A DNA stretch of 13,640 nt from Actinomycetota bacterium (GCA_013816725.1 JACDEA010000004.1:9635-23274), one strand, 5' to 3'. Positions 6,532-12,907 are shown, counted from the first letter of the stretch. Notes: generated by a model from the letters alone, not told the origin. Numbers and translations are program-made.

Positions 6532-7104
6532 TCACTGGGCGGTGCGCGCCCGTTCGACGTGTGCGACCAGGGCTCCCACGGCACGGCTGATCGCGGCCAG
6601 CGACGCCACGTCCGCGACGGCGCCGTCGACGATCGCCGCGCGCGGGATGGGCACATGGGCACACGCGTCGTCGGCCACCTCGCATCCGGTGTAGGTCAGG
6701 ACGGTTCGCAGCGACGCGTGGGTTCCCGCCGCCGCCGTCCCCCCCGTGGACACGTTGATCCACGCCGCGGGCTTGCCTTCAGTTTCGATGCCGCCGACGG
6801 TCCAGTCGAGGAGGTTCTTCAGGGCGCCGGGGAGCGCTCCTGCGTATTCGGGCGTGCAGATCAGCAGTGCGTCGCTGGCCGCGATGGCGGCGCGCAACTC
6901 GACGACGGTGTCCGGGAGCGGTTCGTGATCGTCGTCGGGGTTGAAGTGCGGGAGCCGACCCACCCCGTCGTAAAGGTCGGCGTCGGCGATCGGAGCGGCG
7001 AGGTCCTGGACCGTTCGAAGTGTCGCCTCGTTCGTCGACCCAGTCCGCAGGCTGCCGGACACCAGGAGCAACCGTGGGCGAGGGTGGTGTCGCGGCTCAG
7101 CCAT
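6532..7104 (-). CDS. NADPH-dependent FMN reductase / flavodoxin-like oxidoreductase
   Basis: 190 residues from ATG at 7102-7104, preceded by a GGGGAAG site; an upstream extension to 7332 is low-complexity and runs into the promoter area of the divergent gene. The FMN phosphate-binding loop is GSLRTGSTN (17-25), and the family signature PEYAGALPGALKNLLDW (about 85-101) is complete, with the following WINVSTGG strand. This is the NADPH-dependent FMN reductase (azoreductase/quinone reductase-like) group, usually dimeric and cytosolic; it uses NAD(P)H to reduce FMN or quinone/azo acceptors. The physiological acceptor is not deducible. It could supply electrons to the Rieske protein downstream, but that gene is on the other strand and no linkage is shown. 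It is divergent from the PAP2 operon. Confidence 0.88.
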   Translation of the reverse strand: MAEPRHHPRPRLLLVSGSLRTGSTNEATLRTVQDLAAPIADADLYDGVGRLPHFNPDDDHEPLPDTVVELRAAIAASDALLICTPEYAGALPGALKNLLDWTVGGIETEGKPAAWINVSTGGTAAAGTHASLRTVLTYTGCEVADDACAHVPIPRAAIVDGAVADVASLAAISRAVGALVAHVERARTAQ

Positions 7105-7324
7105 GTCAGGAGTCTTCCCCGTCGAAGCGCGGGGCGGGCGGGGCCAGCAAGGGAAGCCTGCGCGTGCGGTGCGAAATCCACGTCGCACAGTGTCGCTACT
7201 ACAGCACCGGACGTGACCTACGGAGTGGTCTACGCCCCCAAATGCCGTGCCGGTTCCGGGTACCGCGGCGGTCATTGTCCGAGGGCGCGGTAGACCTGTT
7301 CGGCAACCGAAAGGCGACGCGCTG

Positions 7325-7855
7325 ATGGACACATCGATCTACCGGGCAATCAGCCACTTCGCGAGGCGGACCGGATGGCTGCATCCGCCGGTCATCGCCT
7401 TCGCCAAGTACGGAATCGCGCTGTTCGGGGTGGCGCTACTTGTCGGGTGGTGGCTGGGTCGCCAGCGACCCACCACGGCGGCGATCGCCGCGGTGGCGTG
7501 CACAGCCGTTGCCGTATTCGTGGCGTTGGCTGCGGCCCAACTGGTCGGCCACATCTTCGACCGCGCTCGGCCGTATGACGCGATCGCCGGCGCGGTCGCA
7601 GGCGGGCTGTGGGTCGTCGATCGACGGCTCGGTCGAGTTGTCGTCGGGCTGGCGGTCGCCATGGCGTTCGCCCGCGTCTACGTCGGCGCCCACTATCCGG
7701 GCGACGTCGTCGCCGGGTTGGTCCTTGGCGCGGTGATCGCCGCGGCGGTCAACCGACTGGCCGGCCGGATCGTGGCCCAGTTGCTCGACCGCCTCGCGCG
7801 CACGGCGCTCGGCCCGCTGATCAGGAGCGGCGGCGCGGAAGCCGAGCGTGCTTGA
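7325..7855 (+). CDS. PAP2-family membrane protein lacking the central PSGH motif
   Basis: 176 residues, with hydrophobic segments at about 23-45, 52-75, 86-97, 105-118 and 125-145. It has the first PAP2 motif remnant DRARPYDA (79-86) and the third motif ARVYVGAHYPGD (116-127, with His123 and Asp127). The middle motif (PSGH, carrying the catalytic-pathway His) that should lie between them is absent: RARPY runs directly into AGAVAGGLWVVDRRLG, about 25-30 residues shorter than BcrC-like undecaprenyl-pyrophosphate phosphatases. It is probably catalytically inactive, or an in-frame deletion derivative. I chose the ATG at 7325 (AAAGG upstream) over a GTG-type extension. The stop overlaps the next start by 8 bp, so it is coupled to the DedA-PAP2 fusion and may be a partner subunit. 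Confidence 0.8.
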   Translation: MDTSIYRAISHFARRTGWLHPPVIAFAKYGIALFGVALLVGWWLGRQRPTTAAIAAVACTAVAVFVALAAAQLVGHIFDRARPYDAIAGAVAGGLWVVDRRLGRVVVGLAVAMAFARVYVGAHYPGDVVAGLVLGAVIAAAVNRLAGRIVAQLLDRLARTALGPLIRSGGAEAERA

Positions 7856-9221
7856 TTCGCTCGGCGGACTAGCAGGAACGACCGCCTATGTCGTCGTTGC
7901 GTTGCTCGCGGCGCTGGAGGCCTCTGCGTTCGTCGGGCTGTTCGTCCCCGGCGAGCTGGCGCTTCTCGCCGGCGGCTACATCGCGCAGCAGGGCCACGCC
8001 AGTCTGGGCTGGATGATGGCGGTGGCCGCCGCCAGCGCCGTCGTCGGGGACTCGCTGGGCTACGAGATCGGCCGTCGCTTCGGGCCCGCGCTCCAGCGCA
8101 GCCGCGTCGGCCGCACGGTCGGCGCCGAGCGATGGGCCCGAGCCGAGGCCTACCTCGAGGCCAAGGGTGGCCGGGCCGTCCTCGCCGGAAGGTTCGTCGG
8201 CGTGCTGCGGGCGCTCGTTCCCGCGGTCGCCGGCGCCGCCCGCATGCCCTACGGCCGCTTCCTGGCGTGGAACGCGGCCGGAGCCCTCGTGTGGGCTCCG
8301 GGAACGGTGCTGATCGGCTACGCGGCCGGATCCTCGTACCGGCGGGTCGAGCGCTACGCGGGTCGGGCCGGGCTCGTCCTACTCGGCGCCGCCATCGCCG
8401 TCGCCGTCGTCGTGATGAGCGCCCGCTGGATCGCCCGCCACCCCGACACAGTCCGCCGCGTTGCCCGCAGACAGCTCGACCGCCCGCGGGTGGCGTCACT
8501 GGCGTCGCGGTATGACTCGCAGCTCGCGTTTCTCGGCGACCGACTCCGGCCCGGCAATGCCCTCGGGTTGGCGCTCACCGTGCAGCTCGCCGTCCTTGGC
8601 GTCGTCGGCTGGGTGTTCGGCTCACTGCTCCAAGACGTCCTCGGCGGCGACGACGCCACTCGGATCGACCGACCCGTCGTCTACTACCTCGCCAAGCATC
8701 GGGCGTCGTGGCTCACCACCGCTATGCGCGACGTCAGCTGGCTCGGCAGCACCGTGGTGCTCGTTCCGCTCGTCGTCGTCGTCGGCGTCGCGGCCCACCG
8801 TCGTACTCGTCGCTGGACGACAGCTGCACACCTGGCCCTCAGTCTCGGTGGGGCCGTGGCGCTCTACGACCTCATCAAGCCGCTCGTCGGCCGACCACGC
8901 CCACATGTAGGCCACCTCGTCTCCACCGCCACCGGCTACGCGTTCCCCTCCGGCCACGCCACCCAGACCGTTGCGGTCGCGGTCACCATCGCCATGCTCG
9001 GTTCTCGACGTACGGACTCCTGGCCCTTGAAGGTCAGCATCTGGTCCGCCGCCGCCCTCGTCAGCCTCGCGGTCGGCTTTTCGCGGATCTACCTCGGGGT
9101 CCACTGGCCGACCGATGTGCTCGCCGGGTATGCCCTCGGCGGCTTGTGGGCCGCGGTCTGCGCCCTGGCGATTCGCCAGCCCACCGCGAGGGGCGGCGCT
9201 ACGGTGGAACCGTGCGGCTGA
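7848..9221 (+). CDS. DedA-PAP2 fusion membrane protein
   Basis: 457 residues from GTG at 7848. Residues ~1-190 are a DedA/VTT domain: VGLFVPGELALLAGGYIA (Glu36), GDSLGYEIGRRFG and GRFVGVLRALVP (115-125, the Arg-containing motif), then a terminal transmembrane helix. Residues ~235-445 are a complete PAP2 phosphatase: KPLVGRPRP (344-352), FPSGH (366-370) and SRIYLGVHWPTD (412-423). DedA proteins are known to flip polyprenyl or phospholipid carriers, and PAP2 enzymes dephosphorylate undecaprenyl pyrophosphate or lipid phosphates. The fusion therefore suggests dephosphorylation and re-import of a lipid carrier in one polypeptide at the cytoplasmic membrane; this architecture is known in other bacteria. 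It overlaps the genes on both sides (8 and 10 bp). Confidence 0.92.
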   Translation: MLDSLGGLAGTTAYVVVALLAALEASAFVGLFVPGELALLAGGYIAQQGHASLGWMMAVAAASAVVGDSLGYEIGRRFGPALQRSRVGRTVGAERWARAEAYLEAKGGRAVLAGRFVGVLRALVPAVAGAARMPYGRFLAWNAAGALVWAPGTVLIGYAAGSSYRRVERYAGRAGLVLLGAAIAVAVVVMSARWIARHPDTVRRVARRQLDRPRVASLASRYDSQLAFLGDRLRPGNALGLALTVQLAVLGVVGWVFGSLLQDVLGGDDATRIDRPVVYYLAKHRASWLTTAMRDVSWLGSTVVLVPLVVVVGVAAHRRTRRWTTAAHLALSLGGAVALYDLIKPLVGRPRPHVGHLVSTATGYAFPSGHATQTVAVAVTIAMLGSRRTDSWPLKVSIWSAAALVSLAVGFSRIYLGVHWPTDVLAGYALGGLWAAVCALAIRQPTARGGATVEPCG

Positions 9222-9883
9222 CCAACGTCGGAACCTACCGGCGCGCGCTCGGCGGGAGCCTCGAACGGCTGCTGGAGAATGCCCTCGACTGGGAGCACCT
9301 GCCCTGGCTCCATTCGTCCAGCTTCAGCTCGATCGAGTGCCATGACGCCGGCCGGTGGGGATGGCGGGCGACGGTCGGATCAGTCACCGCTCGCGCGGAA
9401 GTCGGCCTCGAGGTCCTCCTCGATGCCGACCGGGCCACTTGGGTCAGCCGGACCACGGACGGCACCGGCGTCGGCACCGAGATATGGAGCGCGGCTGTGG
9501 CCACGGGGCCTCGCTCATGCGAGGTCACGGTGAGCTTCCACGTCCCCGACGTGCGCGACGACACGGCCGACAAGCTCGGCCGGGCCTACGCCAGGCTCTA
9601 CGAGAAGCTCTACGACGAGGACGAGTCGATGATGATCGGTCGACAAGCCGCGCTCGACGCACGACAGGAGGTCCCTGTTCGGGTGGTAGAGGTCGACGGC
9701 GAGAAATGCGCGTTCAGGGCGCGCTGCCCGCACCTGCGCGGGCCGCTCGACGACGCTCCCGTCGTGGACGGGGTGGTGCAGTGTCCTTGGCACGGATACC
9801 GCTTCGACGTACGCACCGGCGTCAACCTCGACGGGCACCCGTGCCGGCTTGCCATCGTCCCGGTGCCTGTACCCCTCGGCTAA
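9212..9883 (+). CDS. Rieske oxygenase-like protein with reversed domain order
   Basis: 223 residues from GTG at 9212, overlapping the DedA-PAP2 stop by 10 bp. Residues 1-150 resemble a START/SRPBCC-type oxygenase catalytic domain: ENALDWEHLPWLH (22-34) fits the mononuclear-iron signature N-x2-D-x2-H-x4-H (Asn23, Asp26, His29, His34) of Rieske ring-hydroxylating oxygenases. YDEDESMMIGRQ (134-145) resembles the late EDxxIxxxQ segment whose Asp is the third iron ligand (candidate Asp137). Residues 154-223 are a Rieske [2Fe-2S] domain: CPH (Cys172, His174) and CPWH (Cys191, His194). Canonical alpha subunits have the Rieske domain first, so this is permuted and also shorter. Activity and substrate are unknown; coupling to lipid-phosphate genes hints at a membrane-lipid or terpenoid substrate, which is inference. 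Confidence 0.8.
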   Translation: MRLTNVGTYRRALGGSLERLLENALDWEHLPWLHSSSFSSIECHDAGRWGWRATVGSVTARAEVGLEVLLDADRATWVSRTTDGTGVGTEIWSAAVATGPRSCEVTVSFHVPDVRDDTADKLGRAYARLYEKLYDEDESMMIGRQAALDARQEVPVRVVEVDGEKCAFRARCPHLRGPLDDAPVVDGVVQCPWHGYRFDVRTGVNLDGHPCRLAIVPVPVPLG

Positions 9884-9886
9884 GTC

Positions 9887-9902
9887 GCCTCTCGGGTGAG
9901 GC
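9887..9902 (+). terminator. Small hairpin just after the Rieske gene
   Basis: GCCTC-TCGGGT-GAGGC is a perfect 5-bp stem with a 6-nt loop beginning four bases after the stop. It directly precedes the much longer hairpin at 9912-9955 and may be part of the same 3' processing or termination signal. Confidence 0.4.
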
Positions 9903-9911
9903 AATGACCGT

Positions 9912-9955
9912 CCAACCGGAGCGGGCCCAGCGTAACGCTCGGGCCGCTCCGTTGG
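9912..9955 (+). terminator. Long GC-rich hairpin closing the PAP2/DedA/Rieske operon
   Basis: The left arm from CCAAC (9912) through GGAGCGG and CCC pairs with the right arm ending GTTGG (9955). About 20 base pairs form, with only single-base bulges around a short TAA-containing loop. It has no T-tract, like many actinobacterial terminators. Its position 28 bp after the last stop of a three-gene operon supports the call. Confidence 0.7.
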
Positions 9956-10005
9956 CTGCGCCTTCGGAGACCGAACTCGTCGGGCCGTCGAGGCCGCCAG
10001 CTCCC

Positions 10006-10011
10006 TACACT
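10006..10011 (+). promoter_or_regulatory. Possible -10 element for the NTF2-like gene
   Basis: TACACT fits the TANNNT -10 pattern, 35 bp before the start and downstream of the operon terminator. No convincing -35 is seen. Confidence 0.25.
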
Positions 10012-10046
10012 GTCGGCTCCGACTCCGCGAAATGGAAGGTGGCGAC

Positions 10047-10439
10047 ATGGGAGTTGCACCTGAAGTAGACAAGACGCTGGGCGACTTCGTCAGCGAATTC
10101 AACTCCGGCGATTCGACGGCCATAGCGGCTCTGTTCGCTTCGACCGACGATGTGCTCGGGATCGGTACTGACCCTAAGGAGTGGTGGCGAGGTCGGGCCA
10201 CGTTGATGCGGGTTCTCGAAGCTCAAATGAAGGAGATGTCCGGTGCGCGGCTCGACATCTCGGAGAAGGCCGGAGCCGGCAGCTGGGTGGCAGCTCAGTG
10301 CTCGATTGGCATGCCGGGCGGACCAGCCACGCCTGCTCGACTGACCATCGTCTGCACCGGCGACGGCCTCATTGAGCACTTTCACCTCTCAGTGGGCGCA
10401 GCCAACGAGGACGTGATCGGTCAGACCCTCACCACCTGA
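10047..10439 (+). CDS. NTF2/SnoaL-like protein
   Basis: 130 residues. I start it at the ATG at 10047, which has GGAAGGTGG (10034-10042) just upstream; the ATG at 10032 would put that strong site inside the gene. Features of the NTF2-like cone fold are the N-terminal helix TLGDFVSEFNSGDSTAIAALFA, then DDVLGIGTDPKEWWRGRATLMRVLEAQM (the typical SnoaL_3/DUF4440 'G-x-DP-x-E-W-x-G' stretch), and four following strands ending LTIVCTGDGLIEHFHLSV. Members are small ligand-binding proteins or isomerases/cyclases; there is no motif that names a substrate. It lies between its own possible promoter and the MerR gene (80 bp). Confidence 0.8.
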   Translation: MGVAPEVDKTLGDFVSEFNSGDSTAIAALFASTDDVLGIGTDPKEWWRGRATLMRVLEAQMKEMSGARLDISEKAGAGSWVAAQCSIGMPGGPATPARLTIVCTGDGLIEHFHLSVGAANEDVIGQTLTT

Positions 10440-10442
10440 TTG

Positions 10443-10452
10443 ACCGATCGGT
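10443..10452. promoter_or_regulatory. 10-bp palindrome ACCGATCGGT
   Basis: A perfect dyad four bases after the NTF2-like stop and about 70 bp before the MerR-like frame. It could be an operator or chance in GC-rich DNA. Confidence 0.3.
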
Positions 10453-10519
10453 TTGTGTCCGCGTCGCTGCACGGTAGCGGCGGCGACCGCGGCCGTCGCC
10501 GCGACGGCGACGCTCCGGC

Positions 10520-10885
10520 GTGCCGGCCAAGACGTTGCGCTACTACGAGAACGCCGGCCTACTCGATCCACCAGAACGAACGGCCTCTGGCTACCGCGAC
10601 TACGACGACGACGTGCTCGACCGCCTCGCGTTCATCCGGTCCGCGCAGGCGGTGGGGCTGTCGCTCGGAGAGATCCGCGGCGTCGTGGCCCTACGCGACG
10701 AAGGGGAGCCGCCGTGCGGACACGTGCTCGAGCTGCTCAGGCACCGAGCGACCGAGATCGACCGCACGATCCGACAGCTCAGGGCCCTCAAGCTCGAACT
10801 CAGCCGGCTCGTCGAACGCGCAAGCAAGCTCGACCCCGCCGACTGCGACCCCAACCGGGTCTGCCACCTCATCGGCCCGTCGTGA
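10520..10885 (+). CDS. MerR-family (heavy-metal type) regulator, N terminus missing or displaced
   Basis: 121 residues as readable. PAKTLRYYENAGLL, then ERTASGYRDYDDDVLDRLAFIRSAQAVGLSLGEI, is the MerR DNA-binding domain from its recognition helix onward. It is followed by a dimerisation coiled coil (ATEIDRTIRQLRALKLELSRLVERASKL) and a Cys-bearing tail (CGH near residue 72; DCDPNRVCHLI at the end), as in metal-responsive MerR/ZntR/CueR relatives. Normal members begin about 12 residues earlier with an IGELAxxTG-type first helix. Here the same frame upstream gives only Arg/Pro-rich codons back to a TAG at 10475-10477, and neither other frame restores it convincingly. The GTG at 10520 therefore makes a protein without the first HTH helix, unless a frameshift or sequence error lies at about 10480-10520. 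Confidence 0.75.
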   Translation: MPAKTLRYYENAGLLDPPERTASGYRDYDDDVLDRLAFIRSAQAVGLSLGEIRGVVALRDEGEPPCGHVLELLRHRATEIDRTIRQLRALKLELSRLVERASKLDPADCDPNRVCHLIGPS

Positions 10886-10907
10886 AGCGCTATCCGTGCG
10901 CGTCGTC

Positions 10908-10939
10908 ATCGACCACGCCGCCGCGTACACGGCGTCGAT
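10908..10939. terminator. Hairpin between convergent MerR-like and hydrolase genes
   Basis: ATCGAC (10908-10913) pairs with GTCGAT (10934-10939), extended inside by GCCG/CGGC after a 3-nt bulge. It sits in the 66-bp gap between the two convergent stops and may end transcription from either side; there is no T-run. Confidence 0.35.
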
Positions 10940-10951
10940 CGCGACGTGCGG

Positions 10952-11683
10952 TCAGTCGAGTGAGGACCAGAAGGCGGTGAGGAGGGCAGCGCCCTCCTCC
11001 GGGGCCTGGTAGGGCCAGAAGTGGCCCGCTCCCTCGATGCGTTCGAACCGGGCGCCGAGGGCCTCGGCCACCTCGGCCGAGAGCTTCTCGTCACCGAAGA
11101 TGTCGTCGGTGGGGCTCAGCACCATGCCGGGCACGCTGGTGGGCGACCAGGGACCCCAATGGGCGTGCGGGTTGGGTGTGGCCGACCGATAGAGGGCCAG
11201 GATGCACTCCCCCATCGTGGCGTCGGATCCCTCGGCCATCTCCAGGGCGTCCTCCGGTGACAGGCCGGTCGCCTCGAACAGCGCGGCTCGTTCGGCCGCC
11301 GGCAGCGCGTTCTGGGCCTCGACGAAGGCCTCGCCCTCGCCGGGTGTCTGCCAGATCTTGCCGAAGTCGTGCCACTCGTAGTCCGGATGGGCGATGTTGC
11401 CGATGTCGGCCACCCAGGAGTGCAGGAGCTCGGGCCGGGTGGTGGCCACTCGGTACGTGAGGCCGGCGCCCCAGTCGTGGCCGACGAGGTCGATGGGGCC
11501 CTCGATCTGCCCGAGTTCGGCGAGGAGCCAGTCGACGTACTCGTCCTTGGTGGCGCTGAAGCCCTCGGGCTTGGGGCAGCCGAAGCCGGGCATCGACAGC
11601 GCCACCGACTCCCGGTCGATCGCCCGACGAACCTTGTCCCAGATCACTGCGGTCTCGGGCACCCCGTGCACGAACACGATCAC
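10952..11683 (-). CDS. Alpha/beta hydrolase, epoxide hydrolase-like
   Basis: 243 residues from GTG at 11681-11683, with GGAGGA (11692-11697) upstream. The oxyanion-hole motif HGVPE is at 6-10 and the nucleophile elbow is GHDWGA with Asp70, the Asp nucleophile of epoxide hydrolases and haloalkane dehalogenases. The acid lies in SPTDDIFGDE, and the catalytic His is in GAGHFWPYQAPE near the C terminus. A cap region rich in helices lies between. The N terminus is short: the usual 15-25 residues before the first strand are absent, but the strong RBS and the overlap with the upstream gene support this start. Substrate unknown. Its start overlaps the stop of the SnoaL-like gene (GTGA), so translation is coupled. 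Confidence 0.85.
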   Translation of the reverse strand: MIVFVHGVPETAVIWDKVRRAIDRESVALSMPGFGCPKPEGFSATKDEYVDWLLAELGQIEGPIDLVGHDWGAGLTYRVATTRPELLHSWVADIGNIAHPDYEWHDFGKIWQTPGEGEAFVEAQNALPAAERAALFEATGLSPEDALEMAEGSDATMGECILALYRSATPNPHAHWGPWSPTSVPGMVLSPTDDIFGDEKLSAEVAEALGARFERIEGAGHFWPYQAPEEGAALLTAFWSSLD

Positions 11684-12216
11684 GATGCAGCTCCTCCACG
11701 CTCGATGGCGTCCACGGCTACCGCCGCTGGTCGTTCGATGGTCGGTCCTTCGATGGCACTGGCATTCGGTGGCCCGGTCGGGCGAGCGCCGAGCAGGCCG
11801 AGCTGTTTCAGGATGGTGGCGCTGTCGTAATACACGCGTTCGCAGGTGATCCGGTCACCGTTGAACTCGAAGATGGCCGCCATCCGGCAGCGGAACTCGC
11901 GGCCCGTCGGCGCGAAGCCGAGGAACGTGCCGGCGTGGGTGCCCAGCAGGTCGATCTCCACGATCACGGCGTCGTCGGCGTGGCGCAGCGAGATGAGTTC
12001 ATTGCGTTGGTCTGGGAAGGCAGCCCGGGAGTTGGCGAAGTACTTGCGCACCTCGGCCTCGCCGTCGAAGACCTGACCGGTCGCAACCAACTCGTAGCGG
12101 GGGTGGTCGAAGGTGGCGATGGTGGCGTCGAAGTCGTGACGGTTCTCCGACTCCATGTGCTCTCGGATCACCTCTGCGCGCGCGGCTCGCAGGTCATCGG
12201 TGTTGGCGGCGGCCAT
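11680..12216 (-). CDS. SnoaL-like/NTF2-fold polyketide-cyclase-type protein
   Basis: 178 residues. The N-terminal helix (DDLRAARAEVIREHMESENRHDFDATIATF) is followed by HPRYELVATGQVFDGEAEVRKYFANSRAAFPD, the SnoaL-type 'Y-x(n)-G-x-E-x-V-R-x-Y...FPD' pattern, then strands ISLRHADDAVIVEIDLLGTHAGTFLGFAPTGREFRCRMAAIFEFNGDRITCERVYYD. This is the ester cyclase/SnoaL group used in cyclising or isomerising small molecules. The last 35 residues are a Pro/Ala-rich tail beyond the fold. AGGGGG precedes the ATG. It is coupled to the epoxide-hydrolase-like gene by a 4-bp overlap; an NTF2-fold protein next to an epoxide-type hydrolase suggests two steps on one small substrate. Confidence 0.85.
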   Translation of the reverse strand: MAAANTDDLRAARAEVIREHMESENRHDFDATIATFDHPRYELVATGQVFDGEAEVRKYFANSRAAFPDQRNELISLRHADDAVIVEIDLLGTHAGTFLGFAPTGREFRCRMAAIFEFNGDRITCERVYYDSATILKQLGLLGARPTGPPNASAIEGPTIERPAAVAVDAIERGGAAS

Positions 12217-12280
12217 GGGCCCCCTGTCTAACAGTGACTGCCGGCCGACGAGCCGGACGTTGCGCGCGACGCCGCTGCCG

Positions 12281-12301
12281 GACTCCTCAGACGCCGGAGT
12301 C
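12281..12301. terminator. Inverted repeat at the end of the charged protein gene
   Basis: GACTCC (12281-12286) and GGAGTC (12296-12301) are complementary and flank the stop codon of the minus-strand gene, with a 9-nt loop. This would be a modest terminator-like hairpin without a T-run. Confidence 0.3.
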
Positions 12302-12706
12302 GTCGCGCTCGTCCGACGTACCCGTTGGACGATCGGCGCCCTTGTGCCCCGTGTCGGCCCGGCCAGGCTCCTTGCCGTCGCGCTCGACCATGTCCTCTCC
12401 CCGCCGACCGACGCTTTCTCCGACTCCGTGCGGGGACTCCGGGGTATCGCTGGTCACCTCGTCGGCCGCCACTGGGCTGGGTGTCGCGTCACTCGTCGTC
12501 TGACCTGGCTGGCCCGGACGCGACCCCTCCAGTTGCCGTTCGACGGACTCTCGTCGGGCCTCGTTCGAGGTACCGGCGCCGGTGCGGTCTTCGTAGGGCG
12601 GGACGACGGCGTCATCCATCTCAACCTGGCCGCCCGGAGCCGGGTTGGGACCCTGCTCAGAGTCACGGCCGAGCCGGTCTTGCTTCGGTGCACTCTCATC
12701 AGGCAT
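12287..12706 (-). CDS. Highly charged, probably intrinsically disordered protein of unknown function
   Basis: 139 residues with no Cys, Phe, Trp or Ile, a single Tyr and two Leu; it is dominated by Gly, Pro, Ser, Thr, Asp, Glu and Arg. No domain, signal peptide or membrane segment is visible. The only motif-like part is EMDDAVVPPYEDRTG in the first third. The gene call rests on an excellent Shine-Dalgarno (GAGGAGG, 12712-12718) five bases from the ATG, an isolated position, and no better gene on the other strand. Such hydrophilic proteins often act as stress protectants or flexible linkers, but nothing here proves that. It sits between the SnoaL-like gene (70 bp away) and the PadR gene (201 bp away). 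Confidence 0.6.
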   Translation of the reverse strand: MPDESAPKQDRLGRDSEQGPNPAPGGQVEMDDAVVPPYEDRTGAGTSNEARRESVERQLEGSRPGQPGQTTSDATPSPVAADEVTSDTPESPHGVGESVGRRGEDMVERDGKEPGRADTGHKGADRPTGTSDERDDSGV

Positions 12707-12711
12707 AACTG

Positions 12712-12718
12712 CCTCCTC
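12712..12718 (-). promoter_or_regulatory. Strong ribosome binding site for the charged protein
   Basis: GAGGAGG on the minus strand, five bases from the ATG at 12704-12706. It is among the best Shine-Dalgarno sites in the window and the main support for an otherwise featureless gene. Confidence 0.7.
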
Positions 12719-12738
12719 GATCTCGACGCCCCCCTTCT

Positions 12739-12744
12739 CTACCC
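12739..12744 (-). promoter_or_regulatory. Possible GGGTAG -10 element upstream of the charged protein gene
   Basis: On the minus strand this reads GGGTAG, 32 bp before the start, similar to the -10 of general-stress (SigB/SigF-type) actinobacterial promoters. The matching GTTT -35 is not present at the expected distance, so this is tentative. Confidence 0.2.
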
Positions 12745-12796
12745 CGAAGGTCGCCGTCTGTACCGTCCCGACAGCCGCGTCCGCCGGCCGCTAGGT

Positions 12797-12808
12797 GGTG
12801 CTTGCACC
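12797..12808. promoter_or_regulatory. Inverted repeat GGTGC-TT-GCACC
   Basis: A perfect 5-bp dyad in the 201-bp gap between the PadR stop and the charged-protein start. It is a candidate operator for the gene to its left, or part of the PadR 3' end. Confidence 0.3.
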
Positions 12809-12907
12809 GATTGACCCGGGACTCAGGGGGGACCGATACTGCCCGAACTCGGAGGTGACGAATTGCGACAGGCCTTCTTCGCCGAGCTGGCGGAGGGCAC
12901 GCACCGC

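Noticed and set aside
9887..9955. Tandem hairpins as an ANTAR target RNA motif
   Set aside because: The first loop (TCGGGT) lacks the A at position 1, and the second stem is much longer than an ANTAR hexaloop hairpin; the position after an operon fits termination.
9904..10068. Small plus-strand frame between the Rieske and NTF2-like genes
   Set aside because: It runs through the long terminator hairpin and over the NTF2-like start, lacks a ribosome binding site and has low-complexity content.
10440..11012. Arg/Ser-rich 175-190 residue frames over the MerR-like gene
   Set aside because: They are out-of-frame shadows of the MerR coding sequence; the MerR frame has family motifs and they have none.
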